Assembly (NCBI RefSeq): GCF_000240225.1
Contig: NZ_AGUD01000303.1
Coordinates: forward strand, 1 to 47,342
DNA: 47,342 bases
Reading direction: 5' to 3'
From: Patulibacter medicamentivorans
Lineage (GTDB): Bacteria; Actinomycetota; Thermoleophilia; Solirubrobacterales; Solirubrobacteraceae
Shown: positions 23,894 to 31,931 of the stretch, one piece after another
Layout of the letters: every line of letters begins with the position of its first letter
Numbering within the stretch: the first letter of the stretch is position 1
Position numbers and translations under genes: made by a program
Notes under the pieces: generated by a model
Seen by the model: only the letters and a program-made list of their open reading frames with translations
Databases searched by the model: none
Told to the model about the DNA's origin: nothing

Positions 23894-24125
23894 GGCGGGT
23901 CGCGGTTCACCCCTGAGCCGCGACCCGCCTGTCCGCCGGCCATCCCGACCGGCGGTTCGCGTGCCGCAGCGGTGGCCACCCCTGACCACGGCTGCGGTCG
24001 CTCGGCCGGCGCTCACCCCTGAGCGCCGGCCGTAACGCGGGGACCGACCCCTCGATCCCCAGCGGCCCTCGGCCGCGACCTCGTCCCCTGGACCTGGGTC
24101 GGCGGCCACCCCTGACCGCCGTCCC
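23894..24125. repeat. Array of five hairpins sharing an ACCCCT loop
   Basis: Five stem-loops present the identical hexaloop ACCCCT (23909-23914, 23978-23983, 24015-24020, 24047-24052, 24108-24113) on stems of unrelated sequence. Arms: 23894-23908/23915-23929; 23963-23977/23984-23998 (two mismatches); 24003-24014/24021-24032 (12 bp perfect); 24039-24046/24053-24060 (one mismatch); 24096-24107/24114-24125 (two mismatches). Constant loop with changing but complementary stems argues for selection on structure. It lies between convergent genes. Function unknown. Confidence 0.65.
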
Positions 24126-24132
24126 GTCCGGG

Positions 24133-24161
24133 GGACCGCTGGCGACCCGGGCCAGCGGTCC
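24133..24161. terminator. Hairpin closing the array, downstream of lipoprotein 2
   Basis: GGACCGCTGGC (24133-24143) pairs perfectly with GCCAGCGGTCC (24151-24161), with a 7-nt loop. It is 61 nt past the stop of the minus-strand lipoprotein gene. Confidence 0.5.
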
Positions 24162-24222
24162 ACCTCCCGCGCGACCCGCACGGGAGCGAAGCGAGCCGCG
24201 ATGGCTCGCCACGATCTGTCGC

Positions 24223-24615
24223 CTACTGCCCGGGAACGGTCGGCACCTGGCCGTTCTGCGCATCCTCGAGCTGCTTCTTGGCGTCGTCGAGCTGGTCCTT
24301 GACCTCGTCCGGGACGTTGTCGCTCTCCTTGACGGCGTCGATCGTGTCGTTCGCCGTGTCGGTCGCCTTCTTGGTGATGTCGGCGCCGATCTCCTGCAGC
24401 TGCTTCTGGCCCTCCTCGGCGCTGAGCTCGCCGCTCTTGATCTTGTCGGCGATCTCCTGGGCCTTCTTCTGGGCGTCCTGACCCTGCTTCTGGAGCTGCT
24501 GGCCCTGCTCCTGGAGCGTCTTGGTCACCTTCTCGGCGTCGCTGTCACCGCAGGCGGTGATCCCCATCGCCGCGACGGCGAGGAGGGGAAGAGCGAAGTG
24601 GCGAATGCTGGGCAT
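24223..24615 (-). CDS. Small Lys/Asp/Gln-rich lipoprotein, paralogue 2
   Basis: A 130-residue lipoprotein with signal peptide MPSIRHFALPLLAVAAMGI and lipobox ITAC, followed by a long charged helix rich in Gln, Lys, Asp and Glu (for example LQEQGQQLQKQGQDAQKKAQEI) and a short Pro-containing tail. It shares signal sequence, composition and the K-S-G-E/K-L-S-x-E/D segment with the 20655-21038 lipoprotein, so the two are probably paralogues that flank the hydrolase. The ATG at 24615 has AAGGAC upstream. Function unknown; it may be an outer-face coiled-coil scaffold. Confidence 0.75.
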   Translation of the reverse strand: MPSIRHFALPLLAVAAMGITACGDSDAEKVTKTLQEQGQQLQKQGQDAQKKAQEIADKIKSGELSAEEGQKQLQEIGADITKKATDTANDTIDAVKESDNVPDEVKDQLDDAKKQLEDAQNGQVPTVPGQ

Positions 24616-24854
24616 GGTCTGTCCTTGGTTCGGATGGTGAGCCGGAGCCATCGTCGTGCCGTGGCCGGGGGTTCGCATCGTGGTCAGCCCCCTGAACTTT
24701 TGGCCCGTCGCTCCGGTTGTGTCTCTCCAACCGCCGACCCGGCGGCGTATTACGCGGCTCGCGAGATTTCTTTTCGCGGACGGCGGATCGCCAGTCGCAG
24801 TCGGCGATCACGGGCTCGAAGAAGCTCGTGGATCCGGACCTCGACGGCCGTCCG

Positions 24855-24860
24855 TATCCT
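24855..24860 (+). promoter_or_regulatory. -10 box of purH (leaderless)
   Basis: TATCCT, 8 nt before the GTG start at 24869, with no ribosome binding site between. It decides the purH start over an open frame that continues 213 nt upstream. Confidence 0.5.
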
Positions 24861-24868
24861 CGACTGTC

Positions 24869-26518
<1,650 letters not shown>

Positions 26519-26530
26519 CGGGCGGGCGGC

Positions 26531-26637
26531 GCGAGGCGCACGTATACCGGCGCGTCTCGGGCCGGGCGACGCTCGGCAGTACCAGGTACGGCTCTCGCAT
26601 CGCCCGCGCCGATCTGCTTGGTCTAGGTGCACCGCAC
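26531..26637 (+). repeat. 107-bp structured element, copy 1 (candidate RNA)
   Basis: Same length and layout as the copy at 42944-43050. The outer arms 26531-26547 and 26621-26637 pair imperfectly (about 13 of 17). The middle stem 26558-26569/26600-26611 pairs 10 of 12, with sequence unrelated to copy 2. The apical 29 nt (26570-26598) differ from copy 2 at one base and contain GTACC-A-GGTAC. CTTGGTC (26617-26623) and the trailing CACATCCACC (26635-26644) are identical in both copies. It begins 12 nt after purH, on the coding strand of purH. Confidence 0.6.
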
Positions 26638-26668
26638 ATCCACCCGCGGGCGGGCGGGCTGGCTGGGC

Positions 26669-26778
26669 GCCGCGAATCGTCGTCTCGACGGCGGCTCGGG
26701 CACGAGACGGCGAACGGGCGTGGCTGGGCCATCGTTGTGCCGTCTCGCCGCGGCACGGCGGCGAGAAGGCGATTCGGC
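26669..26778. repeat. 110-nt nested stem-loop starting with GAATCGTCGTCTCG (copy 2)
   Basis: The ends 26669-26687 and 26762-26778 pair over about 13 bp with small defects. Inside, CGAGACGGC (26703-26711) pairs perfectly with GCCGTCTCG (26739-26747). It shares its opening 14-mer with the element at 6176. It lies between the 107-bp element and the ypfJ promoter. Confidence 0.4.
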
Positions 26779-26797
26779 AGGCCGCCTGGTGACGCCG

Positions 26798-26803
26798 TAA
26801 GCT
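26798..26803 (+). promoter_or_regulatory. -10 box of the metallopeptidase gene (leaderless)
   Basis: TAAGCT, 7 nt before the GTG at 26811; no Shine-Dalgarno sequence between. Confidence 0.45.
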
Positions 26804-26810
26804 GCCCGCC

Positions 26811-27701
26811 GTGGTGCGCTTCAAGGACCAGAGCAAGCTCGACTCGTCGCAGATCGAGGACGTTCGCGGCGGCGGCTCGCGGATGCCTGGCGGTCGGGTG
26901 GCGATCGGCGGCGGGACCGGCGTCGTCGGGGTGATCGTGGCATTGGTGGTGCTGCTCTCCGGCGGCGGCGGGGGCGGGTCGGCGCTCGACGCCCTCGGAG
27001 CGCTCCAGGACCAGTCGGTCGGCTCCCGCCCACCGGCGTCCGGGGCGCTCGAGAGCTGCCGCACCGGCGCCGACGCCAACAGCGACGACGACTGCCGGAT
27101 CGTCGGCTACGTCAACAGCATCCAGGCCTACTGGGGCGACGCCTACCGCCGCTACGAGCCCGCCCGCACCGTCTTCTTCGACGGCCGGGTCTCGACCGGC
27201 TGCGGCGCGGCCAGCGCCGCGTCGGGCCCGTTCTACTGCCCGGGCGACAAGAAGGTCTACATCGACCTCGGCTTCTTCGCCGACCTGCGCGAGAAGTTCG
27301 GCGCGACCGCCGGCCCGGCCGCCCAGGCCTACGTGCTGGCCCACGAGTACGGCCATCACGTCCAGGACCTCGAGGGCACCCTCGACGCGATCGGCGACGA
27401 TCGCGAGGGCGCCCAGAGCCGTGCCGTCCGCTCCGAGCTGCAAGCCGACTGCTACGCCGGCGCCTGGGCCCACAACGCGGCCAGGACCGGCTACCTGGAG
27501 CCGCTGACCCGCGACGACGTCGCCGACGCGCTGAACGCCGCCCAGGCGATCGGCGACGACCGGATCCAAGAGCGCTTCCAGGGCACCGTGACGCCCGACA
27601 CCTGGACCCACGGCTCCTCGCAGCAGCGCGTGCGGTGGTTCACCACCGGCTACGACAGCGGCGACCCGTCCGACTGCGACAGCTTCCGCGGCCGGATCTG
27701 A
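26811..27701 (+). CDS. Neutral zinc metallopeptidase, YpfJ family
   Basis: A 296-residue membrane-anchored protein. A short cytoplasmic start ([21 protein letters not shown], the usual family opening) precedes one transmembrane helix (about residues 36-50). The extracytoplasmic domain has the zinc motif HEYGHHVQ and the downstream [14 protein letters not shown] that supplies the third ligand. Paired Cys residues ([28 protein letters not shown]) fit an exported domain. Family function is poorly known; it is assumed to be a protease. GTG 26811 fits the -10 spacing and the conserved N-terminus. Confidence 0.88.
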   Translation: MVRFKDQSKLDSSQIEDVRGGGSRMPGGRVAIGGGTGVVGVIVALVVLLSGGGGGGSALDALGALQDQSVGSRPPASGALESCRTGADANSDDDCRIVGYVNSIQAYWGDAYRRYEPARTVFFDGRVSTGCGAASAASGPFYCPGDKKVYIDLGFFADLREKFGATAGPAAQAYVLAHEYGHHVQDLEGTLDAIGDDREGAQSRAVRSELQADCYAGAWAHNAARTGYLEPLTRDDVADALNAAQAIGDDRIQERFQGTVTPDTWTHGSSQQRVRWFTTGYDSGDPSDCDSFRGRI

Positions 27702-27720
27702 GCCGCGCGGCCCGCCCGTC

Positions 27721-27735
27721 CGGCGGATGCCGCCG
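27721..27735. terminator. Short hairpin after the metallopeptidase gene
   Basis: CGGCGG (27721-27726), loop ATG, CCGCCG (27730-27735), starting 19 nt after the stop. Confidence 0.4.
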
Positions 27736-27781
27736 AGCCCGGCCTGTACGGGCGGCCACGCGGGGAGCGGGCCGGAGTGAC

Positions 27782-27787
27782 TAGGGT
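27782..27787 (+). promoter_or_regulatory. -10 box of the RidA gene (leaderless)
   Basis: TAGGGT, 8 nt before ATG 27796, with no ribosome site between. Confidence 0.45.
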
Positions 27788-27795
27788 CATCGGGC

Positions 27796-28218
27796 ATGAG
27801 CCGCGACCAGGAGCGCGTGCAGCGGATCCACTCCGGAGGCCCGTGGGAGACCGAGGTCGGCTACTCACGGGCGATCCGCGTCGGCGACCGGGTGCTCGTG
27901 TCGGGGACCACGGCCGCCCGCGGCGACGACGAGCCGATCCCCGCCGACGCCGGCCAGCAGGCGCGGATGGCGATCGAGACGATCGCCACGGCGCTCGAGC
28001 AGGCCGGGGCGCAGCTGGCCGACGTGGTCCGCGTGCGCCTGTTCGTGGTCGACCTGCCGGTCAACGGCGAAGCGGTCCTGGCCGCCCACGGCGACACGCT
28101 CGGCGCCGTCCGCCCGGTGATCTCGACGCTCGGGGTCGCCGCGCTCGTCGACCCGCGGCTGAAGGTCGAGATCGAGGTCGAGGCGATCGCCGGCTCGGGC
28201 GACGTGTACGAGGGCTAG
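27796..28218 (+). CDS. RidA/YjgF-family protein
   Basis: A 140-residue trimeric-type small enzyme of the Rid family. RidA proper hydrolyses reactive enamines and imines made by PLP enzymes to their keto acids. Visible family marks are the opening GGPWETEVGYSRAIRVGDRVLVSGTT, the Arg of VVRVRLFVVD and the Glu in VEIEVEAIAG. Subfamily members differ in activity, so imine deaminase function is likely but not certain. It is a single-gene unit with its own leaderless promoter, convergent with the DUF4178 gene. Confidence 0.82.
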   Translation: MSRDQERVQRIHSGGPWETEVGYSRAIRVGDRVLVSGTTAARGDDEPIPADAGQQARMAIETIATALEQAGAQLADVVRVRLFVVDLPVNGEAVLAAHGDTLGAVRPVISTLGVAALVDPRLKVEIEVEAIAGSGDVYEG

Positions 28219-28231
28219 CGGGCGGCGCCCG

Positions 28232-28245
28232 GCGTCCGCGGACGC
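28232..28245. terminator. Palindromic hairpin between convergent genes
   Basis: GCGTCCGCGGACGC, a perfect 14-bp palindrome 14 nt after the RidA stop and 34 nt from the stop of the convergent gene. Confidence 0.45.
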
Positions 28246-28278
28246 TGCGGGTCCCGCCGCCGTGCTCGCCCGCGTCGG

Positions 28279-28911
28279 TCAGGCGCTGCCGCCGTACGGC
28301 GGGTAGACGTCGACCATCGCGATCGGCAGGACGTCGCCGATCCAGACGGCCCAGGCGTCGCGGCCGTCCTCGCGCAGGAAGGTCAGCCGCCGGCGCGGCA
28401 GCTCGGGGTTGGCGAACGAGGCGCGCTCGATCGCGGTCGCGGCCGGGACCGGCTCCTCGTCCTGCCAGAGCGCACGCTCGCCCTCGCCGGCGGCGGCCGC
28501 GGGGGCGGCGCTGAGGTCGTCGAGCGGGCGCCAGTCGAGCTCGCGCCAGCGCAGCGGCCGGCCGTGGGGGTCGAGCTCGGCGGCGTCCTCGGCCCCGACC
28601 GACAGCACCACGTGGCGCTCGTCCGCCTCGTCGACGACCAGCAGCGCCCGCTGGCCCTTGTCCTCCAGGTGCCAGGCCGCCCACGCGGCGCCAGGCCCGC
28701 CGGTCACCCGCTGGACGCCGCGGACCCGCCAGGCGCGGTCGTCGCAATCGACGCGGGCCCCGACCTGCAGCCGCTCGACGTGGGAGGCGATGCCGGCGAT
28801 CCCCTCGGGCAGCGTGCCGTTGCGCTCGGCGCGTCCGGACTGCCGCAGGGCGAACAGGAAGCTCGCCGCCGCGATCACGGTCAGTACGCCGACGACGATC
28901 CCGAGCACCAT
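28279..28911 (-). CDS. Membrane-anchored DUF4178-like protein (stand-alone)
   Basis: A 210-residue protein with an N-terminal transmembrane helix (MVLGIVVGVLTVIAAASFLFAL) and one cytoplasmic beta-rich domain. Its plan matches the 39574-40182 protein of the DUF350 cluster: helix, linker, a GARVD..V.G.....W..W.L segment, ALWQDEEP (ALWRPAED in the other), and an end GDVLPIAMVDVYP (GEVVPAHLLEIYP). I therefore call it a DUF4178 paralogue, with moderate certainty. ATG 28911 is 8 nt after a TATGCT -10 box. Function unknown; DUF4178 proteins usually travel with DUF350 and aminopropyltransferase genes, 6 kb away here. Confidence 0.6.
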   Translation of the reverse strand: MVLGIVVGVLTVIAAASFLFALRQSGRAERNGTLPEGIAGIASHVERLQVGARVDCDDRAWRVRGVQRVTGGPGAAWAAWHLEDKGQRALLVVDEADERHVVLSVGAEDAAELDPHGRPLRWRELDWRPLDDLSAAPAAAAGEGERALWQDEEPVPAATAIERASFANPELPRRRLTFLREDGRDAWAVWIGDVLPIAMVDVYPPYGGSA

Positions 28912-28919
28912 CGCCGCCG

Positions 28920-28925
28920 AGCATA
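28920..28925 (-). promoter_or_regulatory. -10 box of the stand-alone DUF4178 gene (leaderless)
   Basis: TATGCT on the minus strand, 8 nt before ATG 28911. Confidence 0.45.
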
Positions 28926-28958
28926 GGCCAGCGCCGATCGGGCCCCCCGCGCCCCTGT

Positions 28959-28978
28959 TATGATATGAATTCAGATCA
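28959..28978. promoter_or_regulatory. AT-rich promoter/operator upstream of the ABC-monooxygenase operon
   Basis: TATGAT (28959-28964) resembles a -10 box and overlaps the inverted repeat TGATATGAATTCAGATCA (28961-28978, 8 of 9 positions paired). This ~35-bp AT-rich patch is the most AT-rich spot of the window. It lies ~150 nt before the operon and ~50 nt before the divergent DUF4178 gene. It is a good candidate site for a repressor responding to sulfur or to the transported substrate. Confidence 0.55.
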
Positions 28979-29129
28979 GAAATAAGAGTTTCCGTCGCGC
29001 CGTGCTCTCGGGCAGGGCGAGGACGGACGCCAATCCGCGGCCGTCGCCCGACGGTCGCTCGTGCACATGCATCAGCCGTCGGCGCCGAACCGATGGGGGA
29101 CTGGGTGAAGAACGACACGCAGCCACCGC

Positions 29130-29993
29130 ATGAGCACCCCTGTCCGCACCGCCCCGCCCGTCTCGGCGACCGCCGCCGACCCTGACGCCGCCGTCGTCGC
29201 GCTCGACGGCGTCGGCAAGACCTTCGCCAACGGCACCGCCGCCCTGGCCGACGTCCAGCTGGAGGTGGCCCCCGGCGAGCTGGTGTCGTTCGTCGGCCCG
29301 TCGGGTTGCGGCAAGTCGACCGTCTTCCGGCTGATCGCGGGGCTCGCCGATCCGACCCGCGGGACGGTCTCGGTGATGGGCACGTCGCCGCAGCGCGCCC
29401 GCCGCGACGGCTCGGTCGCCTACGTCTTCCAGGACCCGACCCTGCTGCCGTGGGCCAGCGTCCGCGACAACGTGGCGCTGCCGCTGCGGCTGCGCGGAGA
29501 CGGCCGCCGCGAGCGGGCCGCCGCGGCCGACCGGGCGCTCGAGCTGGTCGGCCTCGACGGCCACGAGCGCGACCTGCCGCGCCAGCTCTCGGGCGGGATG
29601 CGGATGCGGGTGTCGATCGCCCGCGCGCTGGTCTCGCGCCCGCGCCTGCTGCTGATGGACGAGCCGTTCGGCGCGCTCGACGAGATCACCCGCCAGGCCC
29701 TCCAGGGGGAGCTGCTGCGGATCTGGCGACAGGCGGACGACATGACCGTCCTGTTCGTGACCCACAACGTCTTCGAGGCGGTCTACCTGTCGACCCGGAT
29801 CGCGGTGATGGCGCCGCGGCCCGGGCGGATCGCCGCCGCGCTGACGGTCGCCGAGCCCTACCCGCGCGAGGCCGCCTTCCGGACCTCGCCGCAGTTCAGC
29901 GCCGCGGTCGCCGAGGTCGGGGCGGCGCTCCACGCCAGCGCGCTGCCTGCCGGGGCGAGCGCGCCGGCGACGGAGGCCGATCGTGTCCAGTGA
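29130..29993 (+). CDS. ABC transporter ATP-binding protein (SsuB/TauB/ThiZ type)
   Basis: A 287-residue ATPase of the nitrate/sulfonate/taurine family. It has Walker A GPSGCGKST, Q-loop FQDPTLLPW, signature LSGGMRMRVSIARAL, Walker B LLLMDEPFGALDE and H-loop VTHNVFEAVYLS. The Q-loop and EPFGALDE wording are typical of this import family. It is the first gene of a five-gene coupled operon; the permease start (29983) lies inside its 3' end. No strong ribosome site precedes the ATG at 29130. A short frame at 29003-29133 overlapping the start was considered and rejected. Confidence 0.88.
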   Translation: MSTPVRTAPPVSATAADPDAAVVALDGVGKTFANGTAALADVQLEVAPGELVSFVGPSGCGKSTVFRLIAGLADPTRGTVSVMGTSPQRARRDGSVAYVFQDPTLLPWASVRDNVALPLRLRGDGRRERAAAADRALELVGLDGHERDLPRQLSGGMRMRVSIARALVSRPRLLLMDEPFGALDEITRQALQGELLRIWRQADDMTVLFVTHNVFEAVYLSTRIAVMAPRPGRIAAALTVAEPYPREAAFRTSPQFSAAVAEVGAALHASALPAGASAPATEADRVQ

Positions 29994-30885
29994 CGTCCTG
30001 GCGTCCGCCGACGCCCAGGCCCGCGACGCCGCTCCCCGCGCGGCCGAGCCCGGGCGATCCGCAGCGCCCCGGCGACGGCCGACCGCGATCCTCGACGCCG
30101 CCCTGCGCGGCGTCCGCCGGGCGCTGCCGCCACTGGTCGTGCTCGTCGTGGTGCTGCTGGCCTGGCAGGCGATCACGCGCTGGGGCGACGTGCCGAGGTA
30201 CCTGGTGCCGAGCCCGACCGACGTCGCCTCCGCGGCCCGCGACAACGCGCCCGACCTGCTGACGTCGCTGCTGACGACCACCCGCGAGGCGGTCACGGCG
30301 TTCGTCGTCAGCGGCGCGCTCGGGATCCTCGGGGCGATCGGCCTGGCCAGCTCGCGGACGATCGAGCGCAGCGTCTACCCCTACGCGATCGTGCTCCAGA
30401 CGATCCCGGTGGTGGCGACCGCGCCGCTGATCGTGATCTGGTTTGGCGCCTCGATCACCTCGGTGGTCGTGATCGCCGCGATCATGGGCTTCTTCCCGGT
30501 CCTCTCCAGCACCCTCACGGGGCTGCGAGCGACCGACCACCGGCTGACCGACCTCTTCGCGCTCTACGACGCCGGCCGCTGGCAGACCATGTGGCGGCTG
30601 CGGATCCCGGCCGCGCTGCCCTACGTCGTCTCCGGCCTGCGGGTCTCCAGCACGCTCGCCGTCGTCGGCGCGATCGTCGGCGAGTACATCGCCGGGATCG
30701 GCAACGGCGAGGCCGGGCTCGGGTTCGCGATCACCCAGTCCGCGATCCGCCTGGAGACGCCGTACCTGTTCGCCGCCGGGATCGCCGCGTCGATCCTCGG
30801 CATCGCCTTCTTCCAGCTCGTCAACGGCCTCTCGCGCCTGCTGCTCGGCTCGTGGCACGAGTCGGAGATGCGGGTGGAGCGATGA
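29983..30885 (+). CDS. ABC transporter permease (SsuC/TauC/ThiX type)
   Basis: A 300-residue inner-membrane permease with a 40-residue cytoplasmic Arg/Ala-rich start, about six helices and the EAA loop (TDLFALYDAGRWQTMWRLRIPAALPYVVSGLR) that docks the ATPase. The GTG start at 29983 overlaps the previous gene by 11 nt. It is typical of importers for sulfonates, nitrate or pyrimidines. Confidence 0.88.
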   Translation: MSSDVLASADAQARDAAPRAAEPGRSAAPRRRPTAILDAALRGVRRALPPLVVLVVVLLAWQAITRWGDVPRYLVPSPTDVASAARDNAPDLLTSLLTTTREAVTAFVVSGALGILGAIGLASSRTIERSVYPYAIVLQTIPVVATAPLIVIWFGASITSVVVIAAIMGFFPVLSSTLTGLRATDHRLTDLFALYDAGRWQTMWRLRIPAALPYVVSGLRVSSTLAVVGAIVGEYIAGIGNGEAGLGFAITQSAIRLETPYLFAAGIAASILGIAFFQLVNGLSRLLLGSWHESEMRVER

Positions 30886-30953
30886 GCCCCCGCCCGACGC
30901 ACCCCGCCGCGGACGCGGTCCGCGCGCACCCGACCCCTCCCGGAAGGACCTCC

Positions 30954-31931
30954 ATGAAGCACCGCATCCTGCCCCTCCTGCTGGCCGTCGGGGCCACCCT
31001 CGGCCTCGTCGCGTGCGGCAGCGACGACGGCGGCTCAGCCGACGGGGGCACCCGCTCCACGACGCTCGCCCTCGACTGGTTCGCGCAGCCGTCCAGCGGT
31101 GGCCCGTACGCCGCCCAGGCCGAGGGCTTCTACCGCGATCGCAAGCTCGACGTGACGATCCAGCCGGGCAGCGCCCAGGCGACCTCGATCCAGATCGTCG
31201 GCGGCGGCAAGGCCCAGTTCGGGCTCGAGACCGCCGAGAACATCCTCCAGGCGCGCGACAAGGGCGTCCCGATCGTCGCGCTCGCGGCCACCCTGCAGAA
31301 GAGCCCGGCGGTCCTGCTGTACCACCAGGGCCAGGACGTCGAGAGCTACCGCGACCTCAACGGCCGCACCGTCTACACCCAGATCGGCTCGCCGGTCTGG
31401 CAGTGGCAGAAGAAGCACTACGGCCTGGACGACGTCAAGGACCGCCAGTTCGCGGGCTCCTACGCTCCGTTCGCCAAGGACCAGCGCGCCGTCGCCCAGG
31501 GCTACGTCACCTCGAGCCCGGCGCAGCTGAAGGCCCAGGGCGTCGACGTCGCCGTCCTCGAGAACCCGGAGGGGACCGGCTACGGCAGCGTCCTCTTCAC
31601 CACCGAGAAGGAGATCCGCGACCACCCCGACGTCGTCCGCGACGTGGTCGCCGCGACCGTCGAGGGCTGGACCTACTACCGGGACCACGTCGCTCAGGTC
31701 AGCGAGGTGCTGGCCAAGAACGCCAAGGGCCGGACGATCGAGGACCTGAACGCCGAGGGCGAGGCCCAGAAGCCGTTCATCTGGACCGGCGACGCGACGA
31801 CCCACGGCTTCGGCTGGACGACGGCCGCGCGCTGGCAGGCGACGGCCGACCTGCTGCTGAAGGCCGGCGCGATCTCGAAGCCGGCGGACGTGGCCAAGGC
31901 GTTCACCACCGACTACCTGCCGAAGCGATGA
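30954..31931 (+). CDS. ABC transporter substrate-binding lipoprotein (NMT1/THI5-like)
   Basis: A 325-residue binding protein. ATG 30954 has GGAAGGA 5 nt upstream and starts a lipoprotein signal (MKHRILPLLLAVGATLGLVAC). The mature protein opens LALDWFAQPSSGGPYAAQAEGFY, close to the LDWFPN-x-x-HAG-x-Y signature of the THI5/NMT1 family (ThiY, RibY, SsuA-like). The ligand could be a pyrimidine, flavin precursor or organosulfur compound. Its stop overlaps the start of the first monooxygenase, so the transported compound is probably the monooxygenase substrate or its precursor. Confidence 0.85.
   Translation: MKHRILPLLLAVGATLGLVACGSDDGGSADGGTRSTTLALDWFAQPSSGGPYAAQAEGFYRDRKLDVTIQPGSAQATSIQIVGGGKAQFGLETAENILQARDKGVPIVALAATLQKSPAVLLYHQGQDVESYRDLNGRTVYTQIGSPVWQWQKKHYGLDDVKDRQFAGSYAPFAKDQRAVAQGYVTSSPAQLKAQGVDVAVLENPEGTGYGSVLFTTEKEIRDHPDVVRDVVAATVEGWTYYRDHVAQVSEVLAKNAKGRTIEDLNAEGEAQKPFIWTGDATTHGFGWTTAARWQATADLLLKAGAISKPADVAKAFTTDYLPKR

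Noticed and set aside
23963..24125. CRISPR-like array
   Set aside because: The repeated part is only the ACCCCT loop, spacing is irregular (32-69 nt), arms are complementary within each unit rather than repeated, and no cas genes are nearby.
26531..26637. tRNA, T-box or known riboswitch
   Set aside because: No cloverleaf, anticodon arm or T-loop; it lies after purH rather than before a gene it could control, and no known riboswitch core is recognisable.
29003..29133. Possible 43-codon leader peptide with Cys residues (SCTCIS) overlapping the ABC ATPase start
   Set aside because: It would be attractive as a sulfur-sensing attenuator, but third-position GC is poor in its second half, there is no ribosome site or -10 box at the right distance, and the Cys codons are far from the stop.
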